From Sipunculus nudus (taxonomy: Eukaryota; Annelida; Sipuncula; Golfingiida; Sipunculidae), in the NCBI GenBank assembly GCA_026874595.1, contig CM049310.1, positions 65,302,056-65,366,055 of the forward strand: a stretch of DNA of 64,000 nt, given 5' to 3'. The translations under genes were made by a program, and so were the position numbers. Under the pieces are notes generated by a model, which saw only the letters and a program-made list of their open reading frames with translations, did not search any database and was not told where the DNA came from. Below, piece by piece: positions 33,381 to 42,808 of the stretch (the stretch's first letter is position 1; each line of letters starts with the position of its first letter).

Positions 33381-35408
33381 TTAAGCAGAGCTAAACGATG
33401 TAAGCCGCCTAATTGTTGCATCGTCTTCTGGCGTTAGCCCATATTGTCCCTGGCCTCCCATGGTCTGTGGTGGGCTGATAACTGTTATGATCTGGGTTTT
33501 GTACAACCAAAGCGTGTCCTCCCGCTTAGGCCACTTGAAGCGGGGCAATTTTGATGACGTTTTCTGCATAAACCGGACAAATAGTGTGTCTTCATCGTCA
33601 TCTACATTTTCTATTTGTCCAATATACCATTGCTCTTGGTACACAGCACATACAAACTCTCCACATTGGAAAGTGCGTGAGCTGTTGACCTGCTGCACGA
33701 TTTGCTGGTCATGCGCATGCGTTGCTTCCTCCGTCGGTTGGACTGGTCCAGCTGCGGTGTCGGATAACGTAGTCTGGTCCATCGGCTCTGACCGAAGGGC
33801 TACACAGTTCCAACCAGAACATGTCAGTCTGAATATTCCACTGTCATAGCAACAGTCCTTAAAACATGATGTGTTCCTGACAGATATACTGCCATTCTGA
33901 TGGGGAATCATGCTATGGGCATGGAGGAAACCTTTTACAGGTATTACATTCCAGTTGTCCATGGTTTGGCGAGCTTTCTGCACGTGTTGGCTAGGTACAA
34001 AAACGTAGTTCACCGCAGTTGCAGTTCTGCCTGATGCCCACCGGAAGTATTCCTCAGCATCTGATATTGTTTCTCCCCTTTTGACCGCCTCATCAGCCAT
34101 CCGTTTGGAGCTGCCTCCCACTCCATCACATGGCCCCTTGCCATGACCCGATTCAAAGAACTGCCATGTGGCATGTAAGCCAAAGAGCTCATGGTGTTCT
34201 TTGATCATGTGAGCAATATAGCGGTTCCTATATTGGGAAGATGGGGAATCCATCAAATAATGCAATGTGCGAATATGGGGCAAGTCCTTCCTGATCTTTG
34301 GCAGAACTGCCTTGAGAAAAGCATAAACTGTTGATGCCGAATGACTGCGTTCATCAGAGACAACAATGTAACTTTTATGGGTGAGAACTCGCTCATTCTT
34401 TCCATAAAAGTGTACTACCATTCGGTGTAGTGTGACCTGAGTTTTGTTGTAATAGGCTGACTGTATCTCTTCTTTGTGAGAGCATGTATAATTTTCGGCG
34501 AAATCCATCTGGATTGTTGCCTCCTCATACTGCATGCGTGATTTTAAACGCCTTATTTCTTGGTACTGCGTTGTTACCGTGTGCATGTGTTTCCTGAAAA
34601 CTTTTAGCTCGGCTAGGAATAGATTTTGGAATTCCTTCTTTGAGACGTCCTGATTCACAAGCCTGAGCCTGGTGAATTTCTTGCCTTCTTTCAGTACGGA
34701 AATGCGCTTCCATACTTTAAACGTCACGACTTCATTATCAAGGAGTTTCAGTTTTTCTGCTGCCGCAGAATCATCAAATTCTTGACAAAATGTGTCTGGA
34801 TTTTGCACAACGCCATGTTGTTTCAGTGCCCTCAGTTTAAGAGACATATTTTGATGCTTTGTACATAAGCATGTACGGCGATCGTTGTATCTGACAAGTT
34901 TTACATACTTCGGCCGGGCTTTGGCAAAAGCTGCAAAGCTTATTACCTTGGAAGGGTGCTCTGACAGGTATTTAGTGTGCAAATTTCTCAAATAATCATT
35001 CAATACATAGAGTTGCACCTTTTGCTTTTTTGTTACTCGGATGGCATCTTTCTTACCAGGGAGACATGTACTGTTGTCTTCCCGTTTCAGGAACGAAACA
35101 ACACTCGATTTAAGCAAAGATGCGGTGACTTTGCGCCTTGATATCTTTGCCTTTTTCTGTTTATCCAAGTTAAATTTGCGCCTGTCAAGATTGAGCTTGC
35201 GAGCAAGTGCGCGCCCACATTTTGACTTTACAATATGGCACCCATCGAGGACGCGCTGCCATTCCCTCTTTGGTAAGGCCTGCAGCTCTGAAACAAGGAC
35301 ATTCCCAAATACAAGTGCTTTTTTAATTTTGGGAGTTTTTGATGGGCTAAGTCCTTCTGTTCTTATCAATTCACTCGCCTTCTTGACAGGCGATGGCTCA
35401 TACCTCAA
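33381..35408 (-). CDS. Transposon T transposase, main exon
   Basis: A 675-codon open frame ending 61 bp from the nested family B element. Residues 1-110 are strongly basic. TCLCTKHQN (179-187) may bind metal. An RNase-H-fold reading is supported by Asp in TIQMDFAENY (302), Asp in LHYLMDSPSSQYRNR (387) and the motif FFESGHGKGPCDGVGG (417-432), giving candidate D, D, E/D residues. The spacing fits a DDE-type nuclease, but the assignment is inference. The C-terminal region (580-640) contains FVCAVYQEQWYIGQIENVDD, resembling a Tudor/SH3-like fold. The frame remains open upstream without a Met to a stop near 35522. The main exon is intact, unlike most coding in this window. Superfamily not recognised. 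Confidence 0.75.
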   Translation of the reverse strand: MRYEPSPVKKASELIRTEGLSPSKTPKIKKALVFGNVLVSELQALPKREWQRVLDGCHIVKSKCGRALARKLNLDRRKFNLDKQKKAKISRRKVTASLLKSSVVSFLKREDNSTCLPGKKDAIRVTKKQKVQLYVLNDYLRNLHTKYLSEHPSKVISFAAFAKARPKYVKLVRYNDRRTCLCTKHQNMSLKLRALKQHGVVQNPDTFCQEFDDSAAAEKLKLLDNEVVTFKVWKRISVLKEGKKFTRLRLVNQDVSKKEFQNLFLAELKVFRKHMHTVTTQYQEIRRLKSRMQYEEATIQMDFAENYTCSHKEEIQSAYYNKTQVTLHRMVVHFYGKNERVLTHKSYIVVSDERSHSASTVYAFLKAVLPKIRKDLPHIRTLHYLMDSPSSQYRNRYIAHMIKEHHELFGLHATWQFFESGHGKGPCDGVGGSSKRMADEAVKRGETISDAEEYFRWASGRTATAVNYVFVPSQHVQKARQTMDNWNVIPVKGFLHAHSMIPHQNGSISVRNTSCFKDCCYDSGIFRLTCSGWNCVALRSEPMDQTTLSDTAAGPVQPTEEATHAHDQQIVQQVNSSRTFQCGEFVCAVYQEQWYIGQIENVDDDEDTLFVRFMQKTSSKLPRFKWPKREDTLWLYKTQIITVISPPQTMGGQGQYGLTPEDDATIRRLTSFSSA

Positions 35409-35578
35409 TCTTGTTTTGGATTTCAGAGACTCAGCTTTCTTTTTTTCACGAGTTAACTGCTTTTGCAGGCGCCAGAGTTTTGCCTGAAGCTTTGCGGCTT
35501 TTGCCCAGCCAGAGCTGCCTTACGCCGCATATTCCTCAGAGCGTAGTTTCTTCGTTTGCTGGACTTATTGAATGCCAT
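35409..35578 (-). pseudogene. Transposase N-terminal coiled-coil part, frameshifted
   Basis: The frame of the main exon continues as KLQAKLWRLQKQLTREKKKA, a coiled-coil-like segment, up to about 35505. Beyond that the sense continues in another frame (NKSSKRRNYALRNMRRKAAL) from a Met at 35576-35578. The junction falls in GGGCAAAAG near 35500-35510, so a one-base frameshift is likely; an exon boundary is the alternative. A splice acceptor TTTGTTCCAG lies at about 35600. Confidence 0.5.
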
Positions 35579-35770
35579 CTTGACAATAAGAGGAGAGCTG
35601 GAACAAATGATTAGTAAATTTATTCATTTTTCCGGTATCAGTCAAGATGGAGAAACACATACAATATGTGTATATAATATTTTGTAATATACAGTCTAGA
35701 TTTATCATGCATGTCATATTCATTAGGTGAAAAAAATCATCTGTGTAACATGGTAAGTAACAAGAACTAG

Positions 35771-36000
35771 TTGTAGAATTACAGTGCTTTGGTATTTATT
35801 GATTTAAGCTTACTTTATTGACACGATTTATACTTATTGTCAACATTTGCGACAGGTGTCTCTGCATCTGAAATACCTGATAAGTAAGCTGTCATCCATC
35901 GAATGAGACTGCAATTATAGTGCTTTGGCATTTATTGAGTTAAGCTTACTTTATTAATACTATTTAAAGCATACTTGTTGTCAACGTCTGCGACAGATGT
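35771..36000. repeat. 137-bp tandem duplication at an exon end of transposon T
   Basis: TGCTTTGG(T/C)ATTTATTGA(T/G)TTAAGCTTAC occurs near 35784 and 35921 with matching flanks (GTTGACAA(T/C)AAGTA and TACTT/ATACCTGATAAGTAA-type text on the minus strand). The outer copy carries the donor site of the exon at 35950-36200. The duplication may have created a second, decayed exon end. Confidence 0.6.
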
Positions 36001-36200
36001 ATCCGCTGAAGGTGTATCTGAAGTACTAGGTAAGATGTCGCCCATCGAATCAGACAGCCCGCCTGTTTGTAAGGGAAATGAGAGTACAGAAATTCGCTCT
36101 GAAGCATTTTCGTCCCGTTGATAAAATGATTTATTCAGTCGTAGAGACCGCCGTAGACATGCGCCCTCAGCCTGTGTCCTCTCACTTCCAGCAGCACAGC
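35950..36200 (-). CDS. Transposon T transposase, second exon (predicted)
   Basis: The minus strand has the acceptor ACTATTTTAG at 36201-36210, 251 bp open, and the donor GTAAGC at 35944-35949. The phase joins exactly with the first exon (one base plus two). It encodes a Cys/Ser/Arg-rich low-complexity piece (AGSERTQAEG, SLRLNKSFYQRDE, LPSTSDTPSADTSVADVD). No domain is recognised. The call rests on matching splice phase and sites only. Confidence 0.45.
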
Positions 36201-36429
36201 CTAAAATAGTGACATGACGTCACATGAGAAGATAAGGGAATGATATTTTAAATTCCACACTTAAAACAATATACTAGTAATTTGTTGGTTTAAGCAAATC
36301 TGATGGATAATGCCTTGACTAGAAAACACACGCACAGTTGTGAGATATAACTTGTTCCAATAGCTAACGAGATATCTATATATTATTAAATCTGTATTTT
36401 TTGTAGGATTTTAACACTTAAATTAAGTA

Positions 36430-36518
36430 TATATATATATATATATTTCTTTAAAATAAATATAAAAAACTGCGTGTTTGTGCGAGGGTGCGTGCGATGG
36501 TGTGTGTGCGTGTGTGTA
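36430..36518. repeat. TA and GT microsatellites
   Basis: (TA)n at about 36426-36445 and a GTGTGCGTGTGTGT tract at about 36488-36518 lie in the intron next to the first transposase exon. Confidence 0.85.
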
Positions 36519-36519
36519 C

Positions 36520-36796
36520 CTGGAGCTGTCAGCACTTTTCCCTGTTTGACCTGCGTTGACCTGCGATATTCGGCTTGTTTTCTTGCACTGTATTCCCTGG
36601 CATGTTTCAGTTTGTTTTCAGGCATGTCTTGCCGACGGACGTAGTAAGTGGCCACACGTGCAGCTTCGTTTTTCAACCTTGTCTGTTTGTCCTTTAATTT
36701 TTGTTTTTCCCGCCATCTTCGGCATGCATGTGCATGGGAAACCCTCTGTGATTCAGTCAATGGTCGTCTTATTCTTGAAGACTTTGGACGTGCCAT
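36520..36796 (-). CDS. Transposon T transposase, first exon
   Basis: It starts at Met 36794-36796 (MARPKSSRIRRPLTESQR) and runs 92 codons of highly basic, Arg/Lys/Gln-rich sequence (RRWREKQKLKDKQ, YSARKQAEYRR) to a donor CAG/GTACAC near 36519. Such basic N-terminal heads are common in transposases that bind DNA. The donor abuts a (GT)n microsatellite (36495-36518). The open frame extending past the donor into Thr-His repeats is that microsatellite read through. Confidence 0.55.
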
Positions 36797-36934
36797 TGTC
36801 ACTGAAATATTGAAATAAAAAAGAAATATATTATTCATAATTTGAATTTTGACTACACGGGACTCGCCATTACGGAAATATCATTATTTGTAAGCCAGAG
36901 GATTTTTATCTTTGAGTACCAGAACACAGTATAA

Positions 36935-37967
36935 TACGAGATTTCTATGTATATTACGAGATGTACATTTACTGTACGGATGGAAAATTAAGGAATGAAG
37001 TTCCGTGAGTTTTTATCCAAAGTTTAAAGGAATACCATTGTCATCTTGAAAGGTACGAAATATCCTCAGGGTATTAGGAATACTTTCCCGATAAGCTGAC
37101 AGAGTACCAATTCTAGAGAAATGCATGTATCCTACGAGATCATTAATGTGACAGCAGCATCCCACTTGTTGTACACGTAACAAACTTCTATTACTTTAGG
37201 CAAAATTAGACCCTCGGCTCTCCCATATAATTTATATTTTTCGTTGAAATGTATGCATGCTACACAACTTACATATATAATGCAGACTCCTTACTGTAGT
37301 CTTGGTAATCCCGTTTGATTTGTGCACTACGAGAAGCCACACGATGAACCCATGTGGGAAAGCAACACTAGGCAACAGTAATCCTATTTCATATTCATGG
37401 AATTCAGACCACCGCTACTTACACAAACATAGTATAAACTCTTGACAGTAAAGCTTATTGCAGTGTTTCAGTCTGTTTCTACATCACACTGTTACGTGAA
37501 GTTATTTTCTAACATGATCTGACTTAAAACTATGGCTCTACTCACCTTATCAGGACACACTGGCGTCTTACTTCCTTGACCTTGACAACTCACGTGACTT
37601 GCAGTCTGACGTTTCAACTAGATTTGTACTCCACATATCCGATAGATGGCGCTTTCTACTTATTTGTTTCTCCATCTCGTAGATGACACTCTCGTAGTAC
37701 ATCAAAAATATCTTATTTTGGCTCAGTATTTTAGGCAAATTGAGTTGTATGAAGTTTTTCATGGTAGGCTGTGGCAACAATGTGTATTCAGACTCTCAAA
37801 TATGATTAACTGTGTATAAATACTGCTCCTTTTACAATATCAGTAATTGCAAAGCTTCTCGTAGTACATGATTTAAAGTAACATTTTAAGAAATTCATTT
37901 TTATTTAATTGTGATGAAGGACTTTGTCATGAATAATCCATTTTTTTATTGTTCCATCTCGTATAAT
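36935..37967. promoter_or_regulatory. Right subterminal motif cluster of transposon T
   Basis: The CATCTCGTAGTACA-like motif or its inverse occurs at about 36935, 36955-36967, 37132, 37327, 37672-37684, 37691-37703, 37857-37870 and 37955-37967. Orientation tends to switch along the arm (inverse nearer the gene, direct nearer the end). The region also contains the transposase promoter by position. Confidence 0.65.
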
Positions 37968-38354
37968 ATTTGAAAATTGACACAAAATGTCAGAGGCGTT
38001 TTTGAAAGCTTGTGAAATCTGTAAAGTCTATTTTTTTTGTAAATATATTGTCCCATAAGGACATGTCCACAGAAACACAAAAATTATAAAGGACAAAACC
38101 ACTATTATTTTAAAAAGTGAAACACATTTAAAAATCAAGGCGTGTGGAAAGCCATTTTTTTATTTTTTTGGCCTCTCTTTTCTTCACAGTACTTTTATTA
38201 CGGATAATACATGGGTAAAACCATATATCCCCAGGAAGGTCTTCCTATGGGCTTTCTCAATCTGGCCTTTCTGGTAACATGTTCGTAACCTGATAGATTA
38301 TATATGCCGTGGAACGTATTTTAGCATTGGCTCACTTTTCGTGAGACTGGCCCA

Positions 38355-39480
38355 GATACACATGTACGTACTTTTTTTCGCAATGCCTGCAGATATTGGC
38401 CTGATTTTTGGTGTGTGGGCAAATATAGACCAGTTACAGATCGAGTTCGCGTTTCATCCCGGTTGACCTACTTTTGACCGTTGTACAAACATAGAAAATT
38501 TCATGAAAAATAGAAATATTCATGAAAGATACACATGTACAGACATTTTTTCGCAATGCCTGCAGATATTGGCCTGATTTTTGGTGTGTGGGCAGATATA
38601 GACCAGTTACAGATCGAGTTCGCGTTTCGTCCTGGTTGTCCTACTTTTGACCGTTTTACGGCTCCTGAACATAGACAATTTCATGAAAAATATGAAATAT
38701 CATGACAAATACACTTGTACAGACTTTTCTTCACAATACCTGCAGATATTGGCCTGATTTTTGGTGTGTGGGCAGATATTGACCAGTTACAGATTGAGTT
38801 AGCATTTCGTCCTGGTTGACCTATTTTGACTGTTTTACGGCTCCTGAACATAGAAAATTTCAAGTAAAATATAAATTTTCTTGACAAATACACTTGTACA
38901 GACTTTTCTTCACAATACCTGCAGATACTGGCCTGATTTTTGGTGTGTGGGCAGATAATGATCAGTTACAGATCAAGTTCACGTTTTGTCCCAGTTGACC
39001 TATTTTTGACCATTTGACGGTGCTCTAACCTAGAAAATTTCATAAAAAGGTGCATATGTATGGACTTTTTTTCGCAGTGCCTGCAGATACGGGCCTGATT
39101 TTTGGTGTGTAGGCAGATAATGACCAGTTACAGATCGAGTTCTTGTTTTCTCTCAGTTGACCTACTTTTGACCATTTGACTGCTCCTGAACATAGAAAGT
39201 TTCATGAAAAATATAAATTTTCATAACAAATGCATATGTTACAGATCGAGTTCGCGTTTCATCCCGGTTGAAAGACAGAAATTTTTATGGAAAATGCACA
39301 TGTATGGACTTTTTTTTCACAATGCCTGCATATACTGGCATGATTTTTGGTGTGTTGCTTGATAATGACCCGTTACAGATCGAGTTTGCATTTTGCCCTT
39401 GTTGATCTACTTTTGACCATACGACACCTCCTGAACTTAAAAAAATTTTCAAAATTTTACAAATGTTTCTAATTTGCCCA
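38355..39480 (+). repeat. Family F tandem array, right part
   Basis: The array resumes GATACACATGTACG after the right TIR of T, with units near 38386, 38562, 38741, 38919, 39079 and 39326 (one shortened near 39240). It leads into the F 3' end at 39482-39515. Confidence 0.88.
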
Positions 39481-39515
39481 AGGCGGGGGCATTCGTGTCG
39501 TTCCGACACATCTAG

Positions 39516-40286
39516 TTAAAAAAAAACTTAGTGTTACTTGTTCACCGTTTACGAGAAAACTGGCCTGGGAAACCAGCAAATGAGCCGATAGTCTCTTGCA
39601 GTGACATACGGTGGTGCTAAGCTAGCCACAATTCGGTTCTACTCTGGGGGAAAATTCAGGGAACATTTCAGATAAAAAATGGCTACTAGTCGCCCAATCA
39701 GAAAAATGATCTTTTATGGCCTTCTGTTATCAGCCAATCATAGCTAAGCATAGGGGTTACTGCAGCGTGGGCTACACGTCTACATTGTGTTACGCGTGAT
39801 CCGATTGGTCCGTTGTGTAAGGATATTGGTAATACAGTTTCGCAGGAAACTACATCGTATCCACGCTGTGTTCAGTTGTAAAAACCTGCATACCTCGTGT
39901 TTAACATATAGTATATAAATAACTACTGGGAACACCCTTAATATATCTATTATCAGGTCTATCATCGTCCAAATTAGGCCTGCTATTAAATTATGACCTG
40001 GTAAAAAAATTCCCATTTCCCAACCCCGTCCGTGTCTCCATTTCACCCACCGTCATCACGATAGTTTTGAGGACTGGCCAAAGATGACTCGGGGTCACCT
40101 GGTGACTCTTTGTTTGTGAATGATGAGTAAAACATACTTGGATATGTTTTTTTTTTCTTATTTAGACTTTATTCCAAATAAAATAATGCAAACAAATGAA
40201 AAAAATTAAAGCTGCCTGTCAGATTTCTTTGTTGCCTGTCAAGTTCAAATTTGATAGGCAGCAGTAGCTTGTCATTTCCAAAAATG
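39516..40286. other. Internal part of the hAT-like MITE
   Basis: No gene. AT-rich with TGCCTGTCA-like motifs near 40213-40240 that match motifs at the other end (23380-23470). An open frame at 39780-40046 has no recognised domain. Confidence 0.4.
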
Positions 40287-40300
40287 AAATTCGAGGCCTG

Positions 40301-40700
40301 GAGTGATCTGGCTCAGTGGTTAAATCGGCCTTGACCTTAGCTGACCTTGGTTTACTTAAAGACGGTGTGGTAGGGTCTCAGAAATCAATTGACTCATACA
40401 ATTGACTCATACTCTACTGCAGCAGATATGGCTGAGCTTCTAGCGTAGTCGGTCTAGCAAAATGCACATGCTTTTGTAACTCTGGTTGATCGAGTCCTAT
40501 TACAAACTGTTCTATCACAAGCTCTTGCAATGCATCATAACTACACAGATTATAAGCCTGACTCGCTAACCGCCATAGCGCATACGCATATTCACAAACA
40601 TTTTCACCTCACTTAAGCTTTGGTTTTCAAAACTCCCTTTTGAATGCAGTTTTCCGATCCTCCGGGGCAAATCTTGATTCTAATGCTGCTTTCAATGGGC
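40301..40700 (-). pseudogene. Gypsy gag capsid, C-terminal half
   Basis: The minus strand reads PLKAALESRFAPEDR, TAFKREF, then ENVCEYAYALWRLASQAYN and IEQFVIGLDQPELQKHVHFA, a Ty3/gypsy capsid pattern (structural shell of the virus-like particle). Stops occur near 40600 and 40430. The other half of the same capsid is at 60706-60830, on the far side of the ISL2EU-type element. On its left it is cut by the hAT-like MITE. Confidence 0.75.
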
Positions 40701-40728
40701 GACTCGTGAATTTTTAGTTCGCGTTACG

Positions 40729-40758
40729 TCGCATGGGGGCAGCACAGTCATCAGGGTC
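40729..40758. repeat. ISL2EU-type inverted end, left (partner about 60640-60676)
   Basis: The two ends align over about 50 bp with small gaps, the best part being CGCATGG(G/T)GGCAGCAC and TCAGGGTCC. The similarity is imperfect, in keeping with an old copy. Confidence 0.65.
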
Positions 40759-40854
40759 CTTCGGTTTAACTTCCGGTTGCTATCCGTTGCTAGAGGAAGC
40801 GCGTCCGTGCTGACCGTGAGTTGCTTCTTTGGTCTGTTACTTTTCCGGAAAATC

Positions 40855-41056
40855 ATGCCCAAAACACAGAGCTGCGTTCCACTTTGTAATGAACGAGGAG
40901 GTCACCGCTTTCCAAAGGATAAAGCGATAAGGAGAGCATGGATTGTGGCCGTTAGACGAGTGATAAGACCCGGGAAGGCGTGGCACCCGTCTTGACACAG
41001 TGTAGTGTGTCATTGTCACTTCCATGAAGAGGATTATTACCAAGAAACAACATGTG
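40855..41056 (+). pseudogene. THAP-domain exon of the ISL2EU-type transposase (in-frame stop)
   Basis: Start at MPKTQSCVPLCNERGG. THAP zinc-finger features: CVPLC pair, HRFPKD, then RRAWIVAVRR, W in GKAWHPS, and CHCHFHEEDYY giving the distal Cys and His. THAP domains bind the transposon ends. A TGA at 40993-40995 stands where homologues have a sense codon (between HPS and HSVVC). The donor GTAAGT at 41057 is perfect. The exon ends in phase 1 and joins the next exon in phase. Confidence 0.8.
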
Positions 41057-41149
41057 GTAAGTGCTTTAAATTTCTGTAAGCAACTATAGCTATATGAATA
41101 ACATTATAATCAGGGGAAGCACCGGTAAAAATAAAAAGATGTGTTTACG

Positions 41150-42460
41150 TGTGTGTGGGGGGGGGGGGGGTGTGTTAGATGCCAATGACACTGGTGGCGC
41201 CCATCAATAAATTTGCTGTTTACATTTATCCAAATTGTCCCTTAAAGAGATTCAGGGAGGTCCTAACCCCCCCCCCCCCCTTCCAGCCAAAACAGAGTTT
41301 TTAAAGGTTTCAAACGAATTTTTGTGGCCCGTCTCCCTTTTCTGTGGACCCAGGGACCATAAGTCCTTCACAGTTGTAACCCCCCCCCCCCCCAAATCCC
41401 TTTCTCTAAATAATGTGTTTGCCCCAGGTCTCTATCCGCAAGGAGACAAGTATATTATTTTTATCTAATGTTATACCTAAGAAACAAATTATGCTTTACC
41501 CCCTCCTTTGTTTGTAAGGTTAACAAAAGTATTATTTTTTTAGAGTAATATTAAGAGTACTAGTAAGTCGTGCTCATTATGTTTGGTTATGTCAGTGAAA
41601 ATTTAAATCCAGACATGTTTTTAATTATGTATCTATAAAAATAAAGAAAACACATGACTAAAATATAATAATGGGTGGAAACTTTATCGCATAAAAATAA
41701 TAGTATAATGGGGAATTACTTTAATAATTTACTTTACCCCCCCCCCCCCCATATAGGTTTATTGCCTAGCTGGAATTAGAGAAAACATATTTCATGGAAA
41801 ACCAGCAGGGAATGAGGGGGATGCAATTTTATAGTTTTATTTTGTTGTGTCTACAGTAAATTTTGTATGATATATTTTCAAATAAAATTTAAAATGCTGT
41901 ATATAACTTTATTTTTTAAGGATATACACCATCAGTAAAACGGCTCAAGTCATCTGCTGTTCCAAGCAAGTTTCCTTGGAGAAAGGTGAACCAGGATCAG
42001 CATGAAAGATCATCCCGGTTACAGCAGCGGAACATAAGAGCACAACTTCAAGCAACAAAGCCTGATATTGGCCAAACTGATTCATCAAAGGTATAATCAT
42101 CTATATATAATTTGAGACATCCTCAGTGTTAAAACAACTAAGATAAATTGCTTTAGGGGTGATGCTTAATAAGGGTAGTGCAATATAATATTCAGTTGAT
42201 CTATTGTAGCACTTTTATACAGGATTACCTAATTTTTTTATTAAGAGGAGTTTTGCTTTATCATAAATATACACAGGTTTCCTTATCAATCTATGTTTCT
42301 TGATACATTATAAATTAATTATATTTTTTTACATAACATATCTATGTAGAATATATTCCTAATTAAATTAAAGAAAAAAAATGTGGGGGGGGGGCACAAA
42401 TTCCTGTTTGATTCCTCCCACCCACACAAAGGCTCTTTTATGTATATATCCCCCCCCCCA
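41150..42460. repeat. Cluster of poly-G and poly-C runs
   Basis: Runs of about 9-15 G or C occur near 41157 (G), 41267 (C), 41380 (C), 41738 (C), 42384 (G) and 42451 (C). They lie mostly in the introns of the THAP transposase. Such runs are rare elsewhere except near 26940 and 46269. Confidence 0.8.
41921..42090 (+). CDS. ISL2EU-type transposase, second exon
   Basis: Between the acceptor TTTTTTAAG and the donor AAAG/GTATAA, 170 bp. It starts GYTPSVKRLKSSAVPSKFPW, which matches the end of THAP domains (a run like LKPDAVPSIFPW), and continues with a basic linker rich in Gln and Arg. Phase 1 in, phase 0 out, both matching its neighbours. No stop. Confidence 0.75.
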
Positions 42461-42808
42461 GACACACACAAACATTTTCTCATTTCATGTATGTATTATA
42501 ATCCTACCAGTTTATCAAGAACCATAATCAAAGGGGGCGCCCAGTATTTTCTGGAAAGTGCAAATGATGAGTGTGAATCATGAGAGAGGCTGGTCATGAA
42601 CATTTATAAAATTTTCATTTAAAATAATTTTCTATTGCATATAAACATTGCAAAATGTTGGGGAAGTACTTGGTATATCACCCCCTCCCACGGTTGAACA
42701 CAGGAAAGTGGAACATGTTCATCTGCATGAATGTAGAATCAGCTTTCATCCATCTATAGTTAGGAAATTCACAACATTAATGTCACTAGAGTTTTGATTT
42801 TCCATCAG

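Larger units (their letters stand above)
24141..38354 (-). mobile_element. Transposon T: TIR DNA transposon of unassigned superfamily
   Basis: Left TIR TGGGTCAGTCTCACGAAA (24141-24158) and right TIR TTTCGTGAGACTGGCCCA (38337-38354) match at 17 of 18 positions. The element interrupts a family F unit; comparing with intact units shows a 2-bp GA duplication. Without the nested family B element it is about 6.3 kb. It contains a minus-strand, multi-exon transposase gene (33381-36796) and subterminal arms with repeated CATCTCGTAGTACA-like motifs. TIR, duplication length and transposase did not let me assign a known superfamily. Frameshifts in the gene suggest this copy is inactive. Confidence 0.85.
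23523..39515 (+). mobile_element. Family F HINE-like element (split by transposon T)
   Basis: The 5' end ATTATGCCCCCGCCAC forms a strong hairpin with GTGGCCGGGGCAT. The 3' end has GGCGGGGGCAT (39482-39492, inverse of ATGCCCCCGCC), then the hairpin TGTCG-TTC-CGACA, then CTAG, followed by TT. Insertion lies between T and T. The body is a tandem array of about 178-bp units (23600-24140 and 38355-39480). No coding. The architecture equals that of families A/B and C but the sequence is unrelated. Confidence 0.82.
23364..40300. mobile_element. hAT-like MITE inserted in gypsy gag (interrupted by family F)
   Basis: The left end CAGGCCTCGAATTT (23364-23377) is an exact inverted copy of the right end AAATTCGAGGCCTG (40287-40300). 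The flanks are GAGTG at 23359-23363 and GAGTG at 40301-40305, a 5-bp target duplication. The outer sequence on both sides is gypsy gag. Both subterminal arms carry TGAC(A/C)GGCAGC-like motifs. Without the internal family F element it would be about 940 bp, with no transposase. CAGG...CCTG termini recall hAT elements, most of which make 8-bp duplications; 5 bp fits a hAT5-like subgroup. Superfamily is inference. Confidence 0.7.

Noticed and set aside
35041-35487. A 148-codon plus-strand frame
   Set aside because: Antisense of the transposon T transposase.
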